64,000 nt of DNA, taken from positions 124,001-188,000 of the forward strand of contig WOGZ01000008.1 in NCBI GenBank assembly GCA_009733775.1, given 5' to 3'. Position 1 is the first letter of the stretch. The number at the start of each line of letters is the position of its first letter. A model generated the notes under the pieces. It saw only the letters and a program-made list of their open reading frames with translations. It had not been told where the DNA came from and did not search any database. The position numbers and the translations under genes were made by a program. Positions 24,440 through 35,938 of this stretch are shown one piece after another. Source of the DNA: Alectoria sarmentosa (lineage: Eukaryota > Ascomycota > Lecanoromycetes > Lecanorales > Parmeliaceae).

Positions 24440-25785
24440 CTAATGAGTCTCTGTAATAGTACCCTGTGAACGAGGCTCTGTAGCGATGGCCCATGAAGTT
24501 GTGTACTTGATGATATTTGTCTGGCTGGTGTCGCTCTGGCCATCTTCCCAATGCGAATCTTCGGTCCGCACGGTCGTTGTATTTTCCACATCCTGTAAAG
24601 GCCGCAGTGGAAACGACGCCGGTATGGCAGCCCTATTACCGGAACCATAGGAAGTGAGGTTCGAGCCCTTCCTTGTATCTTTCGAGCTCCCATAGCCATA
24701 TCTCCCTCCCAGGCCGCTGCGTCGAAGATCGTCACTCCTGATCAAGCCTGATTCAATGCTTTCGATAAAGGGCCGAAGATATATTATGCAGGCGGTAGTA
24801 ATGCTGAGGCTTTGAACGATCTGAGTGCATACTACAGCTGGCCATAAGTCGAATGATGGATCGTCCGTGCTCACTGCTCGATTGCTGAAGACCAGCTGGG
24901 CAATGATAGCTCCTATAGCTCTGGATAATGGCTTAGTCACAAGAGACAGGATCTTTGTGAAAGTGAACTTACAAAGACCTGCACGCGAAATAGGCCATGG
25001 TGACCAGTCTGCGACTCAAAACTGTATGAAGCTTGTAAATGACAAATGATGGCCAGAACACGAGGAATGCATCAGTAAGAATGTTGATGGTGTTGAACGA
25101 GTTCCAGAAGGCTGACTGATGCAGGTAAGGAACAAGCATCGAGTGGCCAATTAATACAAGACTTACTAAGTCAAAGCATTTGTTTCCTTCCCTATGCCAC
25201 GGTTTTGGTCCTTTGCACTGAAAAGCTGCTGCGAATTCAGAGCTTACACCCCAGATCAAGACTCCAGCTCCAGAGAGAAGACCGATCCTAGCATGAGCAG
25301 GGACTGGCACAACGGTCCTGATGAACAGGATTATCGAGAGCTTGACAACGACTATGGCGGGTATGAACAAGAGGCCGGCGGCGTAGAGCGACTATCAACA
25401 GCGGTCAGAAAGCTCTGGACAAGAGAACGTCCGACAATAAGCATCATACTTGCTCATATTTTCTTCGTTGAGTATCGGTCAATGCATTCCAGTGCTGGCC
25501 AAGTCCATTTTCGGAGGCTATTAGGATAGCTGCTGTTTGCGCTCCACACAGGATCTGGAGTATGAATCAGCCCAAAGTCAGAGTCTGCGCTCGGCACCAC
25601 GAGCTCACCAAGGCAACGAAGGCCGTATAGTCGTCAAGAGATAGCTTGCGAATTACGACAAGTTTGGTAATCATGCGGCCGAGCGTGCCAATACTTGCGA
25701 CAATCAACAGAAAGATTGAACATATGTTGACAACAGCATGCAAGTCACCATCGTTAATGAGCACTTGAGCTCTACTGAACAGCAT
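24440..25785 (-). CDS. Rhodopsin-domain integral membrane protein (SAT4/PTH11-like)
   Basis: Five exons: 25785-25609, 25554-25450, 25391-25167, 25115-24973 and 24920-24440, giving 376 residues with consistent phases. About seven hydrophobic helices occur (VVNICSIFLLIVASIGTLGR, ILCGAQTAAILIA, GLLFIPAIVVVKLSIILFIR, GLLSGAGVLIWGVSSEF, NTINILTDAFLVFWP, RRLVTMAYFACR, AIGAIIAQLVF). The family landmarks SLDDYTAF and KCFDLSAFWNSFNTINILTDA are present. The C-terminal tail is soluble and Ser/Thr/Gly-rich. Fungal members of this family include PTH11-like receptors that sense surface or host cues, but most have no assigned ligand. There is no CFEM domain. The ATG at 25785 opens directly into the first hydrophobic region. 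Confidence 0.85.
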
Positions 25786-28119
25786 GGCGGTTTATCCTTC
25801 CGAGCATCAACATCTGATTTCGAGAGAAGTGGGTTTTAATGATATGGATGACGGGCGTCAGCGTAAGACGCAGCGATCGTGCACCTTCCTTTGCATGAAG
25901 TTCGTAGGCTGACGGTTGGTCCAGTCAAAGGACTTGTCTTACCCCCCACATGAGCAGGAGGTAATGGGTGCGCCACCAAATCCTGCAGGGGGGGGAACAA
26001 TTTGGTGCAGCAAGGCATCTTTTGTGGTATTCCTTCGGCTTTGCAAAGAAAGGTTTTACGCTGGGAAGGAGTCGTACCTTTGCACTCTGTACAGTACAGG
26101 AAATCTGATCAGAGGGAAGAGACGGTTAGCTACCTATACGAACGACTCCCATGAATCGCCTGACACGACAAAAATAGAGGGCGTGATAACGATGTGTACA
26201 AATATTGGGTCACAGGAAGCTCGTAGGCAATGGTTGGAGATGAACGATCCTAAGGCAAACAAAAAGTCATGTAGGATTTTGGTCTGAGTAACTAGAAGGA
26301 ATAGGCACGAGTAGCGGGTGATCTATTGGTCGATCATGCAAGAACATGCTGGAAAGCAGCTCGTAGCTGACCGTGACCCTGCCGCAACACTTTCAGCGGA
26401 TGCGCATTATTTCGGCTGGATCCTTTTGAGACGGAACGCGGCTCAGACATCCGGGACGGGCCTAGACTCTGTAGCTTGCTATCTAGCGGTTGGAAAACGG
26501 AAATTGTATAAGGAATGGGGCGAAGGTTCGAAATTGTTCAAAACTGCCGCGGAGATGATGCGTTTATATTTGCACGTACCCTAGCTTCCTGTACTCGGAA
26601 AGATACATCATTGGAGATAGGATTCGACGGTAGCCATCATCCATGAATGGACCAGTTATGAAATACGAATTTCAGATGGGCGAGTGAGTCGACAATTTGC
26701 TCGCAGCGTGGAACCTCACAGGCTCACACTCGAAATTCTAGATGGACCGGAAAGGTCTGTGCAGTGACAGCACACGTCTTAGATAACGTGAAGAGATACG
26801 GCACAATGGGGGGTGATAAGAGGTTGAATGTCATTGAAATACTCACTAGCTGCCTAAAGTATAGACCAATCGAACAGCTCAAAGATTGAAGAAAATCTCT
26901 CACGCCCTCGAAGCCGTATTCTGCAGACTCGCCTCAGATCACGGCAACCCTGACTCGATCCGCATTTGGAGAAAATCCCTCACACCCTTAACTGGGTATC
27001 AAAGCAGTTAGATCCGTTCTACACCCTGGCAATGCAGCAACTTTGGTATCCCTCCATCAAGAAAGGTGCCCCATACCTTTGCACGTGTCCGGAGAATAAG
27101 TGATATTCGCATGTACTACTACTTTAGTCCGCCGGGGGTCCGGCCCGTGGGGTGGAAAGCGGGCCAGGAGGCGCGGAGGATTATGGATTTTGAAAATACC
27201 ATAGCATCGCCACATGGCCCCCCCGCTCCACAATTCTGCAATTCGTTGAGCAATTCGTTGATTACCGTGCATATCAAATACAAATAAATAGAGAACCTGG
27301 CATTTCGATGTTGGCGAGATCGACATATCAACTTTATTTGAGATTCCTCGACCTTTGATGAAAGAAAACAATCGAAATGTCAGCTTCTGGATACCTTTCC
27401 GTTCAGTATGCCGGTAATCAATGAGTCACGTACCTACAGATCTGCAGAGTCGGGCCATGCGTCGATGCCAAGCTTTCGCAACAACCAGGAACACGTTGAA
27501 TCCCCCACCTTTACGCTTGAGTGCGACACACCGATCACACCCACCCATCGCATCCCGCTTGCAATCTTCGCGGCCTGCATCATAGACAAGCTGTCACGTC
27601 CTGAACCCCGCAAGAAGAAGCACATTGAGCCATGTACCCTCTGGACTGCTATCATGCAAGCGCTTGGTCCGCCCTGAAGATGTTTCCGCGGAAACGACCG
27701 TGCCTCGAAGATGGGGCAGAAACGAGGCTGTGACATACATCAATCCTGTTATACCTCATCACATTGCAAGGGTGAAGGTATTACTAATGTCTAAAGACTG
27801 GTTGGTTTACGTCCTCGAAAATGCCGAAAATGCTGGCAGTAGCAGGTGATCACTGGGTGAGCTGCGAGATGAATTTCATTGTAGTACGTCACCTGGCATG
27901 AGAAACCTTGATGGACTGAATTCGTTGTCTAATAATACGGGAACGCAGAGACAATTCAGATCGAGAAGGGACCACCAGAGTTGATGAATTTGAAACATAC
28001 ATTCCATGCTTCATAAGCAGACTTATCGCGTCATTCGCTACCTCCGTTGAAGGCAAAGCACTGATGAACAAACTTCAATTGCGAGTCCCAAGCCTTCTTT
28101 CATCCTGTTGGGAAGCGTC
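25786..28119. other. Long intergenic region without a convincing gene
   Basis: Several frames of 60-123 codons lie on both strands (for example 25916-26287 plus, 26318-26584 plus and 27434-27736 minus). None has a domain signature, clear fungal introns joining to further coding sequence, or a signal peptide. The left end is the upstream region of the membrane-protein gene, and the right end is the 3' flank of the UstYa-like gene. Confidence 0.4.
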
Positions 28120-29076
28120 CTATGCCTCGGTGGCATTGATAGCCTGCGCTTTCTGCGCGAAGAACTTCTCGGCCATTGCGATGTGTGGCGACCCTGGGGG
28201 ACAATTATTGAATTGCTCGAAGATCTCATCTGGCGAAACGCCTTCAACGTCTTGATAGCAGGCATTGTATTGCCGAGCCCAGGTCATTAAATTATCCCAA
28301 GACTTGCATTGACGGGTCTGATACTCGGCATATTTCTGTCGGTATGGCTGGGGAGGGAGCTGCATCCACGGGGTGTCGTCCGCATGGCAATAGACGTTCT
28401 GTAACATGATGTCAAGGCAGTGCAGGATGTGGTCATAGGAGAGCGGGGATGTGCGGCCTTTGTGCGTGTCCGAGATATATCTATATATTTGTTTCTGGTT
28501 GCATGAAGGTTAGGCAAATTGTAACCCGAACACATATCTAGGAAATCAAAGTCCACCTACCAGGCAATGGATATCGTGATGGGCTCCGAGAATATATATG
28601 CCCTGAGATTGGTCCCACGGGAACCTTTCTGAAAGAGGAAGACCGTATTCCAAGGCCACGTGATCGGGCATTGCAATGACGCCCTCATGGTAATCGAGAG
28701 TTTGCCAACGCTGGTCGCGTTCAGCTTCAGTGCCTATACCCGGCCCGTATTCTGTGCTGCTGTAAATTGGCGTGGGGACGTTGTAGACCAATTTAGCTAT
28801 GTTCGGCCAGAGGTACGTTATTTCGTATACTCTTCGGTAATGTTCTCATGCTCACGTACCCCATTTACTTGATCCCTGGTGCTCGTTGCGAAGCAAGAGA
28901 AAGACATTCAGGATAATAGAAAAGGCGCAGAGAAGTCCGCAACTTAAAGAGAGCATTGATCGAAAGCTCGGAATTCGGCGCAGACGAGGCTTGTCAGGCA
29001 AACATTCGCCCTCTTCTGAGTCTTCCCCATCTAAGAGCAGGTGGTATTTTTCAGCTTCAGGTCGAATTGTCGCCAT
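28120..29076 (-). CDS. UstYa-like DUF3328 protein (RiPP/mycotoxin oxidase family)
   Basis: Three exons: 29076-28860, 28796-28561 and 28494-28120, giving 275 residues. A cytosolic N-terminus is followed by one membrane helix (about 41-62) and a lumenal domain. Both diagnostic HxxHC motifs are present: H146-D-I-H149-C150, which is split from the next exon just after Leu151, and H173-I-L-H176-C177. In characterised clusters (ustiloxin, phomopsin, asperipin, cyclochlorotine) UstYa-family proteins carry out oxidative macrocyclisation or chlorination/hydroxylation of peptides in the secretory route. The next gene, 984 bp away and divergent, encodes a Lys-Arg-containing secreted peptide, which is the expected partner. 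The ATG at 29076 lies in CGACCATGG; the in-frame TTG upstream is not needed. Confidence 0.92.
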
Positions 29077-30059
29077 GGTCGTGTTGTTACCGGGCTGAAG
29101 CTTGACCAACGGTGCAATGTTGTTTTAGTGGATGGCAAAATCCAGGCAATGAGATATAGAAAAAATTATAAGTGGCGAGACAGTAGAATGGACTGATGAT
29201 GTAGCAGACACCGAGACTCTCAAAGTCGGAAGGATGAGAAGTGGGGGAGCAAACGTTGAAAGCTCGTCATGTTGACTCAACGCGAGCCAGGACAGCGGCA
29301 AATGTCGTTCTTAATGTGCGCTAAGCAACTAGGAGAGCTAGGATCCTGCGAGGTGCAGTTTGTCAGTGCATTGCATGCAAGTTCAATTCCCAAAGCCTAT
29401 TAAATAGTGATACGTTGTGCAGAGCGCAGCATTAAGAGGGTCATAATGCACATGGACGAGGTTCGCTACAACCGCGACCAATGGCGTTTCAGTATGGTCT
29501 AGGTGACATTTCCAAGCCATGTTCTAGCCGATTGTTCTTTTTGAGCAGGGACGCATTTGCAAAATGATAAGAGACTGGGACTTGCATTGTACCGGCTGAT
29601 ATACTCACCTTCTCCTTCGGTGCTCGCGCACAGCGAGATCGATAGTGACAAATGCCATAATCTCTGCAGGTAGAGGACATAAAAATTATCGATAATGCGA
29701 TTCTTGAAGATTATCCATTCAATTCTTGTTATAGCCTGTGATATGGACCTGCGACATATCACCATATGTCCGCGAACCCAATTGCCGAGTACCAGGACCC
29801 TGAATGAAGACCTACTCAACACACGCATTGTTGCATACCTTTCTTCGCTTATGACGTGATGTCAGACCCTTAACGCGTCCCTTTCTACTTATAATCAGCA
29901 AGCGTTGTCTTTTTCTCAATTTCTCGCAACGCTCTCCAGACACGCTCAGACAAAACTTAGAACTCAAGTTCAAATCTGTAGGCGAATATGTTCCTGTATC
30001 TTCTTAATTCGCAGTACTAATGCGGTCTCATCAGATTTCTGTCAGCAATATCGAGCACC
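29077..30059. promoter_or_regulatory. Divergent promoter region between UstYa-like gene and peptide precursor
   Basis: These 983 bp separate the two outward ATGs (29076 minus, 30060 plus). A bidirectional promoter with co-expression would be expected if the two form one pathway. A CTTATAATC box lies about 170 bp before the precursor ATG. I cannot identify a cluster-specific factor site. Confidence 0.5.
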
Positions 30060-30354
30060 ATGCGCAGCTGTTTCACGCTCCAAACACTGGTCTTCGGACT
30101 CATTGTCGCCGCAGCGGCCACTCCCGTAGGCAAAAGAGTACGTCGCTTTGACTGCCTATATGCCAGACTACATGCAGACTAAGCCGATCTTTTGACTCCA
30201 GGTTGAGGGCAGTGGCACCGACGATCCTGAGCCAGTGCTTCTTCCAGCATCACCGGGTTCGGTTGATCACATGAGGTCGGACATGGCCAAGCGTGGCGAT
30301 AAAGGCTCCATTGATTATGCCAAGCCCATTTCTGAGATTGGCCTTCTTGACTAG
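30060..30354 (+). CDS. Secreted peptide precursor with Kex2-type Lys-Arg sites (candidate RiPP precursor)
   Basis: Two exons: 30060-30137 and 30202-30354, giving 76 residues. The intron has GTACGT, a TTGAC-type branch site and CCAG. Residues 1-20 form a signal peptide (MRSCFTLQTLVFGLIVAAAA). Lys25-Arg26 and Lys56-Arg57 are Kex2-type dibasic sites, leaving an acidic/proline-rich spacer (27-55) and a 19-residue C-terminal segment (58-76) that contains one Tyr (Tyr65). The first dibasic site lies exactly at the exon junction. Dikaritin precursors share signal peptide, dibasic sites and a Tyr-containing core, but normally have several core repeats; here there is at most one core. Alternative: an ordinary small secreted protein. 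It sits divergently beside the UstYa-like gene. Too short for ordinary gene-length cutoffs. Confidence 0.72.
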
Positions 30355-31082
30355 ATTGAGTCTTTGTGGTCGCGCGGCAGGGCTGGCGAGACCAGACGAA
30401 ATTGTGCAGCAAATGCGTTTTGGTTGGCTGTGGTACGTGGAAGTGTTGGAAGAGAAAACCTCATAGAGATGGTTAAGGGCGCAACGGTGTGCATAGCAAT
30501 CAAGTAGCTACTAGCTAGCAATGCACACATTAATTGGAGGTAGTCAATAAATAAGATGACTAAACTCTAAGGCAGCTGAAATGCAATTGAGAGCGGGTTC
30601 AAGGACGATAGAATAAGGCATGTATTTGTCAATCAATAGGGGAGAGTAGAGGCCGGCAACATGGAATGATGAACGAGCCACCATGGACTGGATTGCCGGC
30701 AAGGTCGAAGACTCGAGGACCAGCGGCATCATTCAGCCCTCATCTCATTAGTCAAGAAGACACCCATCCATCTCCGCGGGAGGCTAGAATCGCACTGTTT
30801 CATGCAGAAAAGAGCTTTCTTGAGCGATCCACCATGAAACATTGCATGTAGCGGGTTATCGAGGCGCCGTTTGTGTGTTCGTTTCCTACAGGCTAGAGGG
30901 TCCAACTCCAGCTTCCTCCAAACCGTCGGCCGTTCATATAACCATGCATACGAGTATGCACATGGCCGCAAAGGATTGAACCTCTACACTGGTATGATTT
31001 ACAAGCAGCCCCACGTTTGACCTCCCTCATGGAAACTTCTCTGACATCTCAGTGATCCGCGCCTGTAGTTGCGGCAGGTCAA
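30355..31082. other. Flank of peptide precursor up to transposon, with a coding-like fragment
   Basis: The first part is the 3' flank of the precursor gene. From 30892, after a good acceptor (TTTCCTACAG), a 43-codon open frame to the TGA at 31018-31020 has protein-like composition (including SSFLQTVGRSYNHAYEYAHG). I could not find an upstream exon in matching phase. It could be a 3' exon remnant of a gene disrupted before or by the adjacent insertion at 31083, or chance. Confidence 0.35.
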
Positions 31083-31084
31083 TA

Positions 31085-31182
31085 CTCCTTTTTGCAAAAC
31101 CCTTGGCGGGAGCGCAAAACTTGTAATCGCCCCCGCAATTTTTTGTTTAAACGATCGCCAAATGCACGCAAAAGGTAAAATC
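31085..31182 (+). repeat. Left terminal inverted repeat
   Basis: The first 61 bp match the right end perfectly in inverse orientation; the next 37 bp match with about four differences, all transitions. It contains CpA dinucleotides and G/C runs that the interior lacks. Confidence 0.95.
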
Positions 31183-34100
31183 GTGATATAACAATAAAAT
31201 CGTGTAGAAATGAGATCGTGTATAATTCATTGATCATTTAAAGTAAATGTAATCTTTTTAGATCTTGATTTATTTATCGTTGTTGTTATTGTTATTATTA
31301 TTATCGCTCGCGCTCGATTAATAATCGATCTTATCATTTTTTATTTATATTATCATTAAAGTTATATAAAAGATAAAATAATCGTTATAATAATTATTTC
31401 ATTTTTTTAATTAAATTAAAATTGAAATTATTTAATAAATAATATAATATAAATTAAACGATATAATATAAATATATAAAGGGGTTTTTTTATCACATAT
31501 ATAAATTATATCGTTATCGTTATATTTTTACGTAAAAAATTCAATTTTAAAAAACCTTTTGCGAGAAAAAAGCGTATAAACATTTTAATAATTTTTGATA
31601 ATAAACGATTCTCGTTCGATTAAGTCGAAAGAACTAAAATTATAATAAAGATAAACGTATTTATTACATTTATTATCAAAATATTTAATTTAAAATTCGT
31701 TATAAGATTTTATGTAATAATCACGTTATTATTAAAATTTAATTAATTGAAATTTTTTGAATAATAACGTCTTTCTTCGATAATTGAATTTCTTTTAAAT
31801 CTTTTATAATTTAATTCTTTATTATCGAATTAATTATTTGATTCTTTATATAACATATTATCGTCGAAATTATCGATAAATTAAAAACGATTTATAAATT
31901 TAAAAGAAGCGACATTTAATTAAATGATGTTTATTAACGAAAATTTAATCTTTATATGATCGAATAATTTATGCTTTTATCGTTTTTTTCAATTTAATTT
32001 TGTTATTAAAATGTGAATATTAATAATAATTTAATTCGATAATTAATTAAATAATTTATATATAATAATTAATGACGAAAAAAATAAAGAGAGAAAAAAA
32101 CGTTAATAAAAGATTTTAAAGATTATAAATATTTAAAAAAGTTAATAATCTCGTTCGCAAAAGAATAATAAAAAATTAATTCAATCGAAGACGAAAACGA
32201 AATTGTATCATTTTTTTATCGTTTAAAAAAACGTTATTAATATCGATTCGCTTAATAATAAAGAATGAAATTTATATAATATAAATTTAATGTGAAATTC
32301 TTTTGAAAGAACGAAAAGATCGCATTTAACATTAAAATCAAGAAATATATATTTAATAATAATTCGTTTATTTTATATTTATTGTTAATTGTTAAAAATA
32401 ATCGTGGTCGTGAATATATTATATCGTTTAAATATATATTATATTATTAAATTTCATTCGTTGCGATTTTATCGTATAGCGTTTTTATTGCGATTAAATA
32501 AAAGCATTTAATATTTAAAAGATTAATTTAAATAAATTTAATTAAGTTTTAAATATGATATTCAATAAATTATAAAATTGAAAATATAAAAAAGAGCTTT
32601 AATTTGATTTGATATATCGATACGCTCGTAATAAAACTAATATTATTAAAAAAAAGTTTATCGTTATCAAGATCGTTTTATAATAATTATATATAATAAT
32701 AAATTTTTAGATAATAAATTTATATATTTTATTAAGATTTTATTAATTTTAAATTTTATTAAACGATTATTTAATGTTTAAATTGCGAAAAATGAAATTA
32801 ATTTTATTATTATTATTAAATATATTATTCGCGATTATTAAAAGTGTTATAAAAACGATTATAATAATTAAAATTATTTTAAATCGATTTATTATATTAA
32901 AGATTCGCGTAAACATTATTTTATAATAATTTAAAATTTAATTAATTGATTAATAATTATTATGATAAATCGAATCGATAAATTTATCGTTAATATATTG
33001 TTTATAAATTTATTTATTAATTAAAAGCGTGATTTAAAAAATAAATAAAAGAATAAGGTTCGTAAAAAGAAAAAGAAAAGAAAAAATAATATATAATAAT
33101 CATATAATCGTATATTTATTTTTGTTATTACGATTATTCAATTTTTTATATTATCATCGAATTTAAACGACTTTTTTATAAATATTCGTTTCTCTCATTT
33201 TGAAATTAAATTTGTTAAATGTGATTATTACGATTTTTAGCGCTTTATCAATCGTGTTTATAATTATAAAATTATGATAATTTCAATTACGATTTCAAAG
33301 CATAAAGTTAATAATTTAATATATATTAATATAAAAGATTTTATCGAATATATAAAATTAAACGTTATATCGTATAACGATTTTTTTTTAAAGAATATAA
33401 AAAAAAAGCTGTTGAATAAATATTATAAATTTCATTATATTTAATAATGAAAAAGCGATGATTTTTAGTATAAATAAGAGAAGTTAAATATCGAATTAAA
33501 TATTAAACGCGAATTAATTAACAATGTAAGCGCATTTAAGCGTAAAAAGAAGTTAATTCGCGTTTCAACATATATATATACTTTTACGATCTTTATAATA
33601 AAGTTCGTTTTACATTTTATTAAAAATGAAAATTATAAATAAAATTAATAGGCGAAATAAATATTTTATAACGACGTAAATTTAAACGATATATTATAAT
33701 GAAAATATAAAAACGAACGATATATATAAATATTTATAATAATTTTTTTTTAATGTTTTAATAACGTTTATTTCGTTTTTAATAACGTTTATTTCATTTT
33801 AACTTTTATAATATATTTCATTTTTTCGAAAAAGATTATTCGCGTTATATCGTTTCTTTTACGCAAAAACAATTAGGTTTAAAAAATGATTATATCGTTT
33901 TTCGTCGAAATATAACATAATTATATTTTAATATCGTTTAATTCACGTTTTAAATATCAAAAATGAGATTTCGATTAAATTAAAATTAAGTAAATATGAA
34001 AATAAATATTTTAATAAGATTTTTATATCGTGACACATATTAATAAATTTAAAATTATGATAAATCGACGCATTATCGCATATAATTATTAATTGAGATT

Positions 34101-35446
34101 TATTTTTTTCGAAATTATCGTAATATAAAAAAACGTGATTTTATATAAAATCGATAAAAATGCTTTAAGTGATCGAGCTTTAAAAAATTATTTATAATAA
34201 ATAATCTTTTATCATAAAAGTAAATAACACATTTCATCTTTTTGAACGTTTGAATTCTTTATTAATTTACGATCACATATTTAAAAGAGCTTATTTATAC
34301 TTTTTATCGTTTAAAGACTTTAATATTTGATTATTAAAAATAATAAAATGTTTATTAATTTATTTATAAATCGTCGATTTGTTTAAAAAGATTAATTGAT
34401 TAACTCGATAATTAGTTAATGTAATAAATTAATTATTACGTAAAAAGATATTGCGTTAATTTTTTTTTATTCGTTTATGAAATTAATTAAAACGATATAA
34501 AGTTTTTTAAATGATGCTTTCGTCGAGAACGAAATTAAATTAATTAAATAATATATATATTAATTCGTTTAAATATGATATAAAACTCTTTTTAAAATAA
34601 ATGAGTAATTATTTCTTTATATTTTAATTGATGATTTTAAAACGTTCGTTTAAGTTATTATTCGAAATAAAAACGATATTATATTAAAATTAATGAGATT
34701 TTATTTTTTATAAAGATCGTATATTAATATCGTACGAATTAATTAAAATAACATTATTATTATAACTTAATTCGAATTTATGTTGAATGAAAGTTTAAAT
34801 AAATCTTAAAATAAATAATAATATAATTATAACGATAATAACATTATTTTAAAAACGTTTTATTAAAAGACTTTTAAACGATTTTTAATTCGATTAAATT
34901 TTGAATATAACGTTTTTCGAATTAAATTAAGACTTTATTAATTGAATTTTTTATATAATTATTATAATTATGATTATATTTTAATTAATTATTTATTATT
35001 TAATTATATTTTCATTTTTATGATTTATTATTTAATTATCAACTTTTTTATTTTTTTATTTAATATTATTTAAAATTATTACGTTATAAACAATTATATT
35101 AATAAAAGATAATGTTAAAGTTTTGATATAAACATTATATAAGCGTAAAACATCATATTTTATTTTTATATTATATTCTTTTATTCGCGTATTAAGATTT
35201 ATCGATAAATCGTATAATAAAATATTTTTAATATAATTTAATTCTCGTATACGTAACGTGTAAAGAATATAATTATAAAACATTATCATCAAATTTTTTC
35301 AAGCGAAATTTAATATAAAGATTTTATTCGATTTTTGAATAATGATTATTATTATAATAAATAATTGTAATAATTATTATTATAATTATAATGATTATTA
35401 TTATAACGATTATCTATTTGAATGTGATTTTAGATTTATATAATGT

Positions 35447-35544
35447 GATTTTATCTTTTGCGTGCATTTGACAATCGTTCAAGCAAAAAATTGCGGGGGC
35501 GATTACAAGTTTTGCGCTCCCGCCAAGGGTTTTGCAAAAAGGAG
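35447..35544 (-). repeat. Right terminal inverted repeat
   Basis: Inverse copy of 31085-31182; the outer 61 bp are identical. Flanked outside by TA. Confidence 0.95.
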
Positions 35545-35546
35545 TA

Positions 35547-35938
35547 TCAGCATACGAGACTAAGTCAGGAGGGCTGAACTTGGGCATTTTAGCGTATCCA
35601 AGAATTTGCAAACCCCCATGCATGGGTCGCAGGATCTTTCAACGCCAATAGTGGCAACAAATTCTGAATACGCGAATAAACAATTCCTTTTGAGGCGAGT
35701 GGGGTGAGTGAGGCGACCTGCAGATAGTGACGTACCTTAGGGCGTAGCTACTGCATGCATTCAATACGCCTTAGACCATTGTTAAATGACCAATCTACCT
35801 ACTCCCAAATGAACATATGGATCATAAAGAGAGCCATACTACGTGATTAGACGAAACGATTTACATCAGGAAAAATAAGAGTCGATATATAGGTCGGGAG
35901 ATTCCCCATGTCGACGGGAGGTACTGCAGCAAAACACA
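35547..35938. promoter_or_regulatory. Upstream region of the P450 gene
   Basis: These 392 bp lie between the inverted-repeat element and the P450 start codon. Normal base composition resumes immediately after the element. A TATATAGG stretch at about 35886-35893, some 50 bp before the ATG, could serve as a core promoter element. Confidence 0.45.

Larger units (their letters stand above)
31083..35546. mobile_element. TA-flanked terminal-inverted-repeat element with AT-saturated interior
   Basis: The element (31085-35544, 4.46 kb) begins CTCCTTTTTGCAAAACCC and ends with the exact inverse. It is flanked on both sides by TA (31083-31084 and 35545-35546), the target duplication expected of Tc1/mariner-pogo type DNA transposons. 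The terminal inverted repeats extend about 98 bp. The interior is extremely AT-rich, and the cytosines that remain are mostly in CpG, as expected after heavy RIP-type mutation. No frame longer than 78 codons survives, so no transposase can be recognised. It separates the peptide precursor from the P450. Superfamily assignment is from TSD and TIR only. Confidence 0.85.

Noticed and set aside
25916..26287. 123-codon plus-strand frame
   Set aside because: No recognisable motif, no signal peptide, weak start context and no continuation by splicing.
35056..35292. 78-codon minus-strand frame inside the AT-rich element
   Set aside because: Composition (Ile/Asn/Lys/Tyr/Leu) is what random AT-rich DNA gives; no transposase motif.
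31083..35546. LTR retrotransposon interpretation of the first AT island
   Set aside because: The ends are inverted, not direct, repeats and the flanking duplication is TA.
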